Assembly: GCA_019022495.1 (NCBI GenBank)
Contig: JAFEKR010000097.1
Coordinates: 1-60,883, forward strand
Length of the DNA: 60,883 nt
Reading direction: 5' to 3'
From: Epichloe hybrida
Lineage: Eukaryota; Ascomycota; Sordariomycetes; Hypocreales; Clavicipitaceae
Shown: piece after piece, positions 35,298 to 46,901 of the stretch
Layout of the letters: each line of letters begins with the position of its first letter
Numbering within the stretch: position 1 is the first letter of the stretch
Made by a program: the position numbers and the translations under genes
Notes under the pieces: generated by a model
Told to the model about the DNA's origin: nothing
The model's input: the letters and a program-made list of their open reading frames with translations, nothing else
Database searches by the model: none

Positions 35298-35897
35298 CAA
35301 GAATTCGAGCCTTCAGTCTGTTCCTACTATTTAGAACCTAGGCCACTGTCGTGACCAAAACCTTCATTCATCGATAAGGGGTTTAGGTAGTAATATCTCT
35401 GTATCTTCCTAAATGTTAAAGAGAAAAAGTACTATGAATAGCATAAAATAAACTCTCTACCTATATCCATAGCTAACTTATACCTAGTGCGCTAGCTTTT
35501 ACAAGACTGCGCCGACTTGGATCACACCTTACGAGGTTCCACCAAGCGCCTCGGTCGGCTTATTACTGTCAAAGTACTGACCTCCTTTAGTCAACTATCG
35601 CCATTCCTTCTCAAGTAACTAATTCCACCCACCTGGCCGCGCACAACTGCCTTCCAATTGTCCATATCGTCGCTCGGTCGTCACGGGACTTGCGCTAAAG
35701 CAAGCTTCTTCTTAAGATAACTTCACCTTTCCCTTTGAAACCCATACCAATGCAATAAGAGCTATCGTATGCTAGCCTTGTTGTGCCAGAGCAGAGCATT
35801 CGCGCTCTGGCATTCGCTCGCTTTGTGTTCAGCCCCCTCCAGATCCTCCAGACCCTCCAGACCCTCCAGACCCTCGAGACTTGTTCAACTTTCAGCC
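35298..35897. promoter_or_regulatory. 5' flank of the MCH1-type transporter gene
   Basis: 600 bp from the copia target duplication to the start codon. The composition is normal after about 35460. It includes a 9-bp tandem repeat at about 35838-35876. No specific factor site can be named. Confidence 0.4.
35838..35876. repeat. 9-bp tandem repeat, four units of CCTCCAGAC type
   Basis: CCTCCAGAT, CCTCCAGAC, CCTCCAGAC and CCTCCAGAC followed by CCTCGAGAC. In the frame of the downstream gene it would encode Ser-Arg-Pro-like repeats if the start at 35769 were used. Confidence 0.75.
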
Positions 35898-37961
35898 ATG
35901 GGCCAGGACCGCCAGCAACAGCTGCGGCGTGCTCGCCTTGTCGCGGGTGTCGCTGCCACTATCATATCCCTCGCATGTGGCACCAATGTCAGTCATCCCC
36001 CCTCCTCTGAAGCTGAGTTCTTGCGAGGAGCAGTCGATAGTTGACTGGAGTTTTCTTTGCCATATCAGCTATCCCATATGATACACACACACATATATAT
36101 ACGAACATCACTGACGTTTGCCACCCTTGATCCATGAAAAGTACGTCTATTCAGCCTGGGCACCACAGTTTGCAGAGAAGCTGAAACTATCTGCCACGCA
36201 AAGTAATTTGATCGGACAGTTTGGCAACTTGGGACTGTACTCACTTGGCGTTCCTGTGGGCATTTTTGTAGACCATCGAGGGCCTCGCCCTTTCGTCCTC
36301 ATTGGCGCAGTCCTCCTTGCCGCAGGCTATTTCCCTCTACATATGGCATATGACAGCGCTTCCGGCTCGTTAGTCGCCCTCTGTTTCTTTTCCTTTCTGT
36401 CTGGCCTTGGAAGCTGTTTGTCATTTGCTGCAGCTGTGAAGACATCAGCACTCAACTGGCCCAGCCACAGAGGTACAGCTACAGCATTCCCTCTCGCAGC
36501 GTTTGGCCTCAGTGCCTTTTTTTTCTCGTCAATTGGTGCTCTTCTCTTTCCCGGCGACCCAAGTGCCTTCCTGAAACTTCTGTCTTGTGGCACCTTTGGC
36601 TTAACGTTTGCCGGCTTTTTCTTCCTCAGAGTTTACCCACACTCCAACTATCATACGGTTATCAATCCTGAAGGTCGTCGGTCATCATCGCTATCTGGCC
36701 ATCTGCGGCCATCACAAGGCTGGTCTGAATCACTTGGCGGCCATCTGCCTGGTGAAACTGGTACGTCTTCCATCGGCTTTGTGGCCGCGCCCACCTTGCC
36801 CTCGACAATATCCTCCAACCCCCCACCTGGCGACACCTCCGTCGACAGTGAAATTGGAGAGGACGTTCTCGATGAAGCCTCATCTTTGATATCATCGGCG
36901 GTATCAGAACCTGTTGAAAATGTGGTAGCGAGCAGTGTTGATGCAGATCGATCCCATCGTATAGATATTCGCGGCCTGAAGCTCTTAGGTAATGCGTCCT
37001 TTTGGCAACTTTTTACCATCATGGCGATTCTGTCGGGCATTGGACTCATGACCATTAAGTAAGCCTATCTCGTGTCAGCTTGAAATTTCCAACTTCAACT
37101 TATGACAACACGCTAATGCCGCCCAAGCAATATTGGAAATGACGTCAATGTACTGTGGAAGCACCGCGATCAATCGCTTACTGAAGATTTCCTCGTCCAT
37201 CACCAACAGATTCATGTTTCAATATTGTCTCTATGTAGTTTCGTGGGTCGTCTCTTCAGTGGTAAGTCTATCTATTGGTTGGCCTTTGAAAGACGGACCA
37301 ATTTCCAATTCCCCTTCGCCTATGCAAGCTAATTCTTGTATCACGACCATGCATTGTTCTCCGTTTTCAATTCTATTCCTCCTTTTATCTCACCTCCACA
37401 CTTCGTTCTATCAAAGAAAAGCAGGAGAAGCAGAAGAAGAAGAAAACCGGAAAGGGGCCGAAGGAGTGGATTATACTAACACTTTGAATCGCAGGTGTTG
37501 GGTCTGATTTCTTGGTTAGATCGCTCCATGCTAGCCGCATGTGGTGCCTCTTAGTTGCGTCTGTCATATTTTTGTTAGCCCAAGCTTGTGCTTTGGTTAT
37601 CGAGAATCCTCACCTTTTGGGATTCGTATCGGGACTCTCTGGCCTCGGGTATGGATTCCTGTTCGGTGTTTTCCCTTCTTTAGTGACTGAGGCCTTCGGT
37701 ATTCGTGGGTTGAGCCAAAATTGGGGATTTATGACACTGGCCCCTGTCATCTCGTCCAACATATTCAATTCCTTTTATGGCTTGGTTTTGGATTCCCATA
37801 GTGTCTTCGACTCCAGCGGAGAGCGCTCCTGTCACGAGGGTCTAGACTGCTACCGTGCTGCGTATTGGGTGGCATTCGGGGCTTGTTCAATAGGCATCGC
37901 TATTACTCTCTGGACGGTGCAGCACGAACGAGTTGAATTGGCCAGAGAGAGAAAACCCTAA
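35898..37961 (+). CDS. MCH1: MFS transporter, MCH1-type
   Basis: Predicted 535-residue membrane protein from exons 35898-35987, 36142-37058, 37128-37261 and 37495-37961. It begins MGQDRQQQLRRARLVAGVAATIISLACGTN|YVYSAWAPQF, the family's first membrane segment spanning an intron. About twelve hydrophobic segments are present, with the MFS GIFVDHRGPRP loop after segment 2 and a long hydrophilic central loop (residues about 200-310) rich in Ser and acidic residues. It matches fungal Mch1 proteins, monocarboxylate-transporter relatives whose substrate is unproved in yeast, where they appear vacuolar. The last intron (37262-37494) is unusually long at 233 nt, purine-rich, with a TACTAAC branch point. 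An in-frame ATG at 35769 would add 43 residues; it is not preferred because the segment is low-complexity. Confidence 0.88.
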
Positions 37962-38810
37962 AGGAGGGATCACTACCACATCTTGTTTGCCTGGTACACT
38001 GTTCTTGGATGCGCGGCTATTCACGCCATCCACTGCTCTATTTTAGTCTGGATAAATCCGTTTCACTGCTGGGCATGGAGATGTCTCTTTCGGAACCTTT
38101 TGGTATAGTCGTCAATCGGACTTGGCGACCTCTATCCTTAAGCGCGTATATGAACTCTGGGTTTCTTTTTTTCTTACCAGCAAGACGTCGCCGCTAGTTG
38201 AGGCATCTTTACATAGTACACCATCGACCTTGCGCAAATCAATAGTGCTTTCAGAAAAGTCGCCTCGAATCATCATAACCATGTGGGATCATAACAAGTT
38301 CTCCGGAATGAGTCAATGACCACCAGGTGACATTCAAGATTGTCCAGTTCGTATCTTGAACGTAGAAAGAGATTATGTAGAATTGACTGCCACTATCTGT
38401 CAGTCATTAGCCATACCCCGACCATATTACACAAGTGATAGCATAATAGCTTCCACCACGCCACTTCCCCCACAAAGTACTACCCGGAATAACGCCTGGC
38501 AATGCATGATTGATAGACAAACGACTTGAATGAGCAAGGATAAACGAAGAATCAACATGCCTATTAATAAGTATTATGTTGTGAACAGGGCCGAATTGCA
38601 AGGTACAATATTCTCTTAGTGATTAAAATCCAAGTGATCGAAGTCTTCTGCGTCACTCAGTTACGGAATTACCGGCCACTCTGTCAATCAAAATGCGATG
38701 ATATAGAAACCATGGAATGTGGCTTATTACGAGACGGAGCAATGGAGTCGCCACCGACATTGATACTCTTAGCATCAGCTTATTGTGCGCTCTCATCGCA
38801 GCCTGATGGC
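37962..38810. other. Convergent 3' intergenic region, no gene
   Basis: About 850 bp between the MCH1-type stop and the BST1 stop. Short open frames here have no recognisable content or splice partners. No repeat or RNA gene was identified. Confidence 0.5.
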
Positions 38811-41800
38811 TCAAGAAGATTTGCCATGATCTCGGTTCATCCTGGCGCTCCCTTCGAACATTGCGAGAATATTGGCAACCGACCAAGAATCCGAAGTTGA
38901 GTGCAAGATGACCAGCCATGACGCGATGATATTAACTAGGTAGTGCAGCACGTACGCATGCGACACACCGTATACTGCAGCGCAGAATGCAGTGCCAAAA
39001 AGGAGCACGCTAGTAACATGCCGTAGTTGACTGGTCACTTGTGGCACCATCCTGCCGGTGGTCAAATTTTCCACCAGCAGAATGAAAGGCATGATCGATA
39101 AGACGTTGTGGTGAGATGAGAAGGGTGTAAGCCAATGTACGGCAAGGTTGCGAATCCAGACTGCGAGTATGGGCAAATTGATCGGCAAAACCCACATCAT
39201 GAGTAGGAGTATCGAATGAACATAATGATAATAATTTAAGCTCGACATCGAGTCTGCCAGAGCTGCAACATGAAATGCGCGAACTGTAGTGAACAACTGA
39301 ACCAGGCACGCAACAAGGTAAGCAAATTGGTACGGAATGAATGTCGAAACAAGAAAGAGAAGAACGGCCGTCGATACCATTCGTCGCTTTGGAGTTGAGT
39401 GAAACAGTGCCTGGGATGCAACTCTTTTATGCCTCTCGCAATCGTTGAATGAAATGCTGCTCGGGAAGCCGTAGAGGAAGCCCAGAATCCAAGTCAGGGA
39501 GAGCATAATGCAATGCAGGACAGCACATACACCAATACATACTATGCCGATTAAAGGAACCAGAAAACAAAAGGACGGGCTTTCTGTGCCAATGAGAAGT
39601 TCGTTCCTGTGGAATTCTTCGAGGTGTCGCTTGCTCCGAAATAAATGGGGAATTGCTGCCGAAGTACCTTCGAGAGATACTGCGAGAAGAGTCAAAGAAA
39701 GGAGTAACAGGGGAATTGAGCGCCTCAGGGAGAGATCTAGTCCCTGTGAGAAAGGTATGAAAACTCCAGTTTGGTCATAAACACGAAATTGTTTCCTCAG
39801 AACCAAAGTTACGATTAGGAGTGGGAATGCCGCGAACACAGTTCTATAGCGCATGTAAAGCTTGCCTAGACTCCCGAGCAAGTCAAGACGAATAGTGATC
39901 TTCGCCGTCGATGAACATGTCGGATCAGACCATATCTGAAGCCCAACGCCATTCTCTCTACCACTCACTTCTAGCGGCGGAGGAACATACGGTGCAATCC
40001 CATGAAAGCTAATAGACACGTCTGTGGCATTGACGAAGTATTTAGACTCATACGGGCGGTCAAGATGTTGCCTGACCATCGAGGTGAATAACTGATGCTC
40101 CTTGCGACAATCTGAATTGTCGAGCACCATATTGAATGCGAGCAGACTCGAGGTCAACGCAGGAAGTCTTATGTCAATCGTCATGGCCCGATCGGAGGCC
40201 AAAGAGAGAGATACGCCAAATACCGCAATCTGGGAAAGGGAAGTTGGAATGATCTTCTGAATTGCCACCTTGTCGCTAAATTCGGCGATAACAAAACCTG
40301 ATGAACGAGAGCTTGTCTTTTGCACTACAGCGATAAAGTTGTATTCCACGAGATCATCCACGTCATACAGTAGATATGAGAAAGGACGAATTGCTTCTTC
40401 TCCTTCAAGAAAGAATGGCTGCCGGGTCGCCTCTGTAGAAGCAGGTAAAAGCACGGCGTCAGATGCAACGTTCTTGCAAGCAAGCCTCGATGAACTACTG
40501 CTTGCAGCAGACATGTGGCCTGAATGTCGCTCATTGATAGACCCAGGCTGATTAAAAACGGTGCAAACAAGTATGTCCACTGGACTGGACTCCTCCGACT
40601 CCAGAAACAAGGCGTCTGTCAACAGCGAGAACTGTTTAGGTGTTGAGGCATCTGTAGGAGGTATGGGAATGAGATGGGCCATGGAGAGGGTCGGGCTTCC
40701 CAGCTGATTCAGAACGAACCGATCGCCTGCCGGCACAATTCGACTCGACTCATAATCCAAAGTGAGCACTGGTGTTCCCTCTTTGAGAGCACTGGTTTTT
40801 TCAGCAGTAGCTTCTAGACCAGATAGAAACCTCCTTCTAAAAAAGCGCATCCTATCAGCGCGAGGCTTCGTCTGCGTAGCGCGATGAACGTTGACAATAT
40901 CATATAATGACTTCGCTACAACCTTGCGAAATTGATCGCACCAGAGAATAGCTTGGTGGTCCATGCTAGTCCAAACAGTTGGTATCCCAGTAGTGAAGAC
41001 TGTGAAGCCGTGAGTCTCCGGGACTAGAGGCTCCACACTGGCGTAGTCTGATGGAACCACTGTATCTAAAGCGCCACCGGCAATAGATATGATTGTGACA
41101 TGCCAAAGTGGGTTATTGTTGGCCCATTTCTGAGCATACGCTTTCCTCCAGTAGTCGTTGATCTCGTCATAAATCTGGACAATTTGACCGTCAAACGTTA
41201 CTGGCGGTCGTGAATGGGGGGCTGACATCGTGATAATTGTGTTGATCGAGTTAGCTTGGTAGTTGGGTTGCACCAGCATCGTGCGTGCCACAACGCCACC
41301 CATGGAATGACCAAGAATTATAACTGACGTCGGATCGGGGAGTTGAGGGTCCCGGCCTGCCCGCAGTGGATCAGAATAAAGCGAAAGGATATATCTGATT
41401 GCCTCATTTAGGTATTCTGCCTGGTCAAGTAGAGTCTGACCGTGGAAAGCAGTTATATCCTCGTTGAAGTCGACAGTGAAGAAGTCAAGGTTCCGAACCC
41501 CTGCGTCCAGAGAGCGGCCGTCGTGTCGAAGAGTGTCATGGTAGTAAGTTGCTGCTTCTGCTGCGATGGGCCGAACCTGCTTGTAACTTCCGGCATTGCC
41601 TGGTATGAAAAGCACTGGAGTGCCGCGTAGCTGTCCCAACGGGTTAGTGGTGCAGTCGAGTATAACCATGTTTTGACAATTAGGCATCTTCCTGTAACAG
41701 CTTCTATATTCTTACCTTATGTTCGTCGTCAATTCCTTGTTCGCGATAGAGGTATAGGGAGTACTTCGTCGCAAAGCGCGTATGTTCTGTGTCGAATTCG

Positions 41801-42234
41801 ATAAAATGGACATAGGAGGGCCGCATGTATGACATGCGACAGCCTTTAGCTTCAGCTTGGTAGCTGTAAAGCGATCTTGAAACTAATGCCAATAGCAATA
41901 TGCCAATGCCAGAGGTGAGAAGCACGAGCAGTGAGAAAGCGCTAGGGTGGCGCTCGGTTTTGACGGCCGGCGAGTGGCCTATCTTGCTGGTAGTCATGGT
42001 CGCAGATGTATTGGCAAATGAGAGTGGTTTCAGGGTTGATACTGAAGCACCTTTTGCGAGTCCATTGCAGTCATAGGCAGGTTCGCAGTCACGATCTCTT
42101 GGACAGCTGGATGACACGACGTCCTTGGGCCGATCTGAGTGCAATAAATCTAGCTCAGTGTTATGGTTGGTTGATTGCGGGTTCCAACACGCTGTGCCTC
42201 CATCTTCGATCGACTCGAGCGAGTGGTTTGTCAT
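38811..42234 (-). CDS. BST1: GPI inositol-deacylase Bst1
   Basis: Predicted 1,112-residue ER membrane protein from exons 42234-41716 and 41630-38811. Bst1/PGAP1 removes the acyl chain from the inositol of GPI anchors, which is needed for ER exit of GPI proteins. Seen: an N-terminal membrane segment (SLLVLLTSGIGILLLALVSRSLY), then SYVHFIEFDTEHTRFATKYSLYLYREQGID, RGTPVLFIPGNAGSYKQVRPI, DFFTVDFNEDITAFHGQTL, and the lipase elbow VIILGHSMGGVVART with Ser at about residue 282. After a lumenal region, eight or more hydrophobic segments fill the C-terminal third. The intron is deduced from CATAAG|GTAAG to GGGACAG|CTACGC with a CACTAAC branch point. The 3' exon stays open through the intron to an ATG at 41687, which is a false start. 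Confidence 0.93.
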
Positions 42235-42426
42235 GGAGATGGCTGCCGGCCAAGTGGCCTAGGCGGATCGGGAGAGACAGTTGAGTTAATAGGGTTATAA
42301 AGAATGAGGGTATGAGAGGAAGTCGTGTTAGGAGCGATTACTAGCTCCTCGCCGGTCGCTTGGTTGATGACTGCAACGTTCAGAGCGGCGGCGGACGACG
42401 AATAAAAAGAGCGCGATAATTCGTAT

Positions 42427-42459
42427 CGTCGCCGTCGTCGTCGTCGTCGTCGTCGTCGT
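42427..42459. repeat. CGT trinucleotide repeat, 11 triplets
   Basis: Eleven consecutive triplets, all CGT except one CGC. It lies about 190 bp upstream of the BST1 start, probably in its 5' UTR or promoter. Confidence 0.9.
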
Positions 42460-42864
42460 GGGACCAGACAGGGTGGCGAGGCATGCCGTCCCTAACTAAG
42501 ACCTCTCTACGTGGAATAAAAAGACAGGCTTTTCAAGAAGAAGTTGAGGATGGGTAACCGCACAGAAGGGCTGGCAAGTGCTCCGTCCCATTTACTAGTT
42601 TTCGGATTCCCCACGTGGACTATCTCACCTACCCTGGGTAAGCAAATACCAAGTGAATGCTTGGGCAACCACGCATCGCGATAAGCACATTATGCACTTA
42701 CTTAGGTACCTTGGGCACGTCCTGCTCGAACTGGCTATATGCTGGAATTTGAACCGTGTGCAAAACGGTGGCATTGTTGGGAAATGTTTGTATAGGTCTC
42801 AGTGTATATAATTTCTTGCAGTGGTATGATGGGTGGACATGTACGGACGTACAGTGGGTGTATG

Positions 42865-43167
42865 TACAATACACCCCCTGAATTAGTTTATAAATCTACG
42901 TGCCCTAGTTATTCGTCCCTCGCTAACAGATGTAATTAGCTGTACGTGTACGGATTAATTCAACCCCTATATTATTTTAGAGAGCTATGAGGAAAATATA
43001 TAGGGTATTATACGCTACTTAAAGATATATTATTTCCAATATAAACTATAAAGAAATCAAGATATATATTATCCTAGCCCTTTTACCTTTAATTCCTGTT
43101 GAATATATAATTGGCTTAATTACCCCTGTTGTATAAATTTGTAAAATAATTCAGGGGGTGTATTGTA
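42865..43167. mobile_element. MITE with TA-flanked inverted repeats (about 289-303 bp)
   Basis: The left end TACAATACACCCCCTGAATT is mirrored by AATTCAGGGGGTGTATTGTA at the right. The arms extend inward with mismatches to TTTATAAAT/ATTTGTAAA. If TA at 42870-42871 and 43161-43162 is the target duplication, the element is 42872-43160 and would be Tc1/mariner-like. Interior AT-rich and non-coding. Confidence 0.75.
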
Positions 43168-43584
43168 GCTGTATGTACGGAGTACTCCCAGGAAATACCA
43201 CACGGAATCAAGAATCAAGGGGAGTGGGTATTATAATGGGGCTAGCTTGTTATTGGTAGAGATACCCAGGGATCACGTCAACGCGACGCGTTCAGCGATT
43301 TGGTGCTCACTTGACATACATGTACATTAATTGGAGCTGGCCACGATGCTAAAGAGGTCTAGATGCCAAAATAACATCGGCTATTCGTCAGGTTTCGGAG
43401 CAGCTGGAGCACCCTCCGTTTCTGACACTACATTGTATGTTGCCCAAATTTACAATCTGAACATCAATCATCGATCAGTTGGTCCCCTTTTCTGTTTCAT
43501 TTGACAAGACCACACAAGTACATACATGCATTCGCTGGGCTCTCAGTTGCATTCAACGGCTTGTTAGGCACCAAAGCGGTAGTC

Positions 43585-46500
43585 ATGATGGCTGCTCCAA
43601 TCAAGCCCATTGATGATAAAAGTGTTAGTAGGCTCGATTTCCAACGAAGTTCCTATTGACGTTGAAAGGCTAGCCATCATTCCATATTGACAATTACCAG
43701 ATTCATCTAATACAGTCCGGCCAGGTCATTGTCGACCTCTGCTCAGTTGTTAAAGAGTTACTGGAGAATAGTATCGATTCCGGTGCCACTAATATAGGTT
43801 CGTGATGGACTATATTTACTGCGCTTTTCTATCATTCGAAAGTGACATGAGCATTTATAGCTACTAACATGGCAATTTGTCTTGCCATTAGATGTACGCT
43901 TTAAAAACCAAGGCCTCGACCATATTGAGGTCCAGGACAATGGGTCCGGCATCTCACCCGCTAATCACGCCTGTGTTGCACTGAAGCACTACACTTCAAA
44001 ATTGTCCTCATACTCGGACATCTCTTCGTTGCAAACCTTTGGGTTTCGAGGAGAAGCACTGGCATCTCTCTGTGCTTTGTCTCAGTTGACCATCACTACT
44101 TGCGTCCAGTCCGATGTTCCGAAAGGGTCCAAACTTTCTTTTGACTCCTCAGGTAAACTTGCTAGCACTGCAGTTACGGCCGCTCAGAAAGGAACGACAG
44201 TGTCGATTGAAAATTTATTCTATAATTTGCCAGTGAGACGTCGAGAATTGGAGCGCAACATCAAGAGAGAATGGCACAAAGTTATTGCTCTTTTAAATCA
44301 ATACGCTTGCATCCAAACCAACCTCAAGTTCTCGGTGTCGCAACAGCCCACCAAGGGGAAGCGAATACTACTGTTCTCAACCAAGGGCAACCCAACCACT
44401 CGTGAGAACATACTAAACATATTCGGATCCAAGGCAATATCAGCACTAGTGTCTATGGATATTCTCCTCGAGATGGAACATCCAAAATTAAATACACCTA
44501 CACAGATTTCGCCTCAAACCCACTCTCCTTCTAAACAGGTTCGCGTCAGAGGTCATGTCTCGAGACCAATACAGGGAGACGGTAGACAGACTCCAGATCG
44601 ACAAATGTTCTTCGTAAATGGAAGGCCATGTGGCTTACCGCAGTTTGCCAAGACATTCAACGAGGTGTACAAATCTTACAACTACTCCCAGTCTCCATTC
44701 ATATTTGCCGATATCCAGCTCGACACAAACATGTATGATGTCAACGTCAGCCCCGACAAAAGAAGTATTTTACTTCACGACCAAGCGTCCTTACTAGACA
44801 GTCTTCGTGCATCCCTAGGAGCATTATTTGACAGTCATGAATATCGGCTTCCGACAGGTTCAGCTCTCAGCTCACAGCCATCAGAATCCCTCAAACCATC
44901 TCATCAAATTCCTTCGCTTCGTTTGTCGAAATGTACGTCTCTGAATGCCGAAGAAGAGGGTTCAACGATAGATGATGCAGAGACAAACAAACAAGCTCTG
45001 ACGGGTAGCCTAAAATCGCGGGTGCAATATGTATCGGGAATTACTACAGAGAAAGTAAGCCGCACAGTTGGCAACCGGCAACCTTCGCTCAGTGAATGGC
45101 TTCATCGTGATGTTGAGCCGGAAGTGTTACCAATCGTGCGGAATAAAGCGTCAGATATCAACAAGTTTCGACTCAACTTGCGAGAAAAACGCACGTTGGT
45201 TGATGACTCTGTTGACGATGCTGAAAATGCTAACGAAATGTCAAGTAACAATTTGGATATCCAACTTCTTAGTTCAAGGGCAAACATACGGAAAGACCAG
45301 CATAAGCTGAAATCTACGAATGAGCTTTGGCCTGAAAGTCTTTGCACAGGAAGTGACTCGGACAGCCTTCATGATGATGTCTCATCGCCATGTTCAAAGC
45401 CGCCTAAAATCCCAACGACGTCTGGGGCGAAGAAGCTTCGCGATTCACCTGATACAGAATCACCCCAGGGAAAGAGTACCACGCAAGATGGCAGCACACC
45501 TGCTGTACCTATCAATTCCATTGCCCCGGTCGATGAAGAGCAATTTCCTAAATTTGAAGTCACAAGTGGTTGGACCAACTCAACTGTTTGTCACCAAAGC
45601 TCCGCAGAGTTGGGCGAAACCAATCGCCACGGCGTTCACACCAAGTCACCAGGCAACGAAACTCAAAATCAAGAGCAGGTTGTCTCAGTTCTGAGCTCGA
45701 AAGTCGGCCCGATGGGTGATCCCCGAGAAAGCACTTGCGAAATCACTGAAGACCGAATGGCAACCGTCAAAACAAATACTTCAAACAAGGAAAGAAGAAG
45801 AAAATTCGCAAACGCTCAAAGGTTGCAAGTGATCTACACGGACGAGGACAAGTTAGCTCTTCTCTCCAATGGTTGGGGGCAAAGTTTTGCTCAAAACTTA
45901 TCGGAGGGCTTGCAGCCAGACGTGGAACAAATTGATGCGCCAGATGCCGAATCAAAGTTGCCTCTGATTATATCAAAGAGTGATTTTGCTAAGATGAGGA
46001 TTGTCGGGCAATTTAATCTTGGGTTTATCATTGCAATACGTCCACGATCGACTGACAATGTTTCAAGTACAACTAATGCGCACGATGAACTTCTAATAAT
46101 TGACCAGCATGCCTCGGATGAGAAGTTCAATTTTGAAGCATTACAAGCCACCACAAAAGTTCAGTCACAACGATTAGTGCGTCCAAAAAAGCTCGATTTG
46201 ACAGCGTTAGACGAGGAAATTGTATTTCAGAATTTGGCAGCTTTGGAGGCAAATGGCTTTCAGGTTCAAGTCGATTCTACAGGCGCAACCCCAGTAGGAA
46301 GCCGTTGTCAGCTGCTTGCCTTGCCTATGAGCCGAGAATCAACCTTCACCCTGAAGGATCTGGAGGAGCTTATTTCGCTTCTCGCAGACGAGCCTGCGGG
46401 GTCGGAGCACATTCCTCGGCCTTCGGCCGTCCGCAAAATGTTCGCAATGAGGGCTTGTCGCAGCAGTATCATGATCGGAAAAGCACTCACCACCAACAAG

Positions 46501-46689
46501 ATGTATACTGTAGTAAGGCACATGGGCGAACTAGACAAACCGTGGAACTGTCCGCATGGCCGTCCCACAATGCGACATCTTTGCCGCATCCAAGCCTGGG
46601 ATGAGGCACGATGGACGGCAGACACGCTATGCACCTCAGTCCCAAAATCTTGGGCCTCGTATATCGCAAATGCAGACCCAGGTAGCTAA
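43585..46689 (+). CDS. PMS1: DNA mismatch repair protein Pms1 (MutL family)
   Basis: Predicted 977-residue nuclear protein from exons 43585-43623, 43701-43797 and 43892-46689. It forms MutL-alpha with Mlh1 and nicks DNA in mismatch repair. GHKL ATPase motifs: VVKELLENSIDSGA (catalytic Glu/Asn, residues about 30-45), EVQDNGSGI (about 60) and TFGFRGEALASL (about 95). A long, low-conservation Ser/Lys-rich linker covers residues about 330-690. The C-terminal endonuclease domain is intact: DQHASDEKFNFE fits DQHA(X)2E(X)4E, followed by RACRSSIMIGKAL and CPHGRPTMRHL. Start at one of two adjacent ATGs (43585 or 43588). Exon 1 gives MMAAPIKPIDDKS and joins IHLIQSGQVIVDL. The endonuclease motif identifies it as the yeast Pms1/human PMS2 type rather than Mlh1. 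Confidence 0.94.
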
Positions 46690-46901
46690 AAGTACTTGCG
46701 GAGCTTCTTACAGTCATGTACCAAAGGTGAACTTTATTCCCTGTAAATCGTAGTAAAATGACAAAAGATCAACTTGAAATTGCGCCAGCCACTAACGGCC
46801 TTCGAACAAAATGATCGATCTTTGTTGCACAATCGGCCTTCGAAACTATACCCATGTTCCGCCGAGTCGTAGTAAATAATTTATATTCCCTCATCAACGG
46901 A

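Larger units (their letters stand above)
42235..43584. promoter_or_regulatory. Divergent BST1-PMS1 intergenic region with a MITE
   Basis: 1,350 bp between the two start codons. It contains a CGT trinucleotide repeat close to BST1 and a MITE in the middle, listed separately. The stretch around the MITE is AT-rich; the rest is of normal composition. No coding region was found. Confidence 0.5.
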
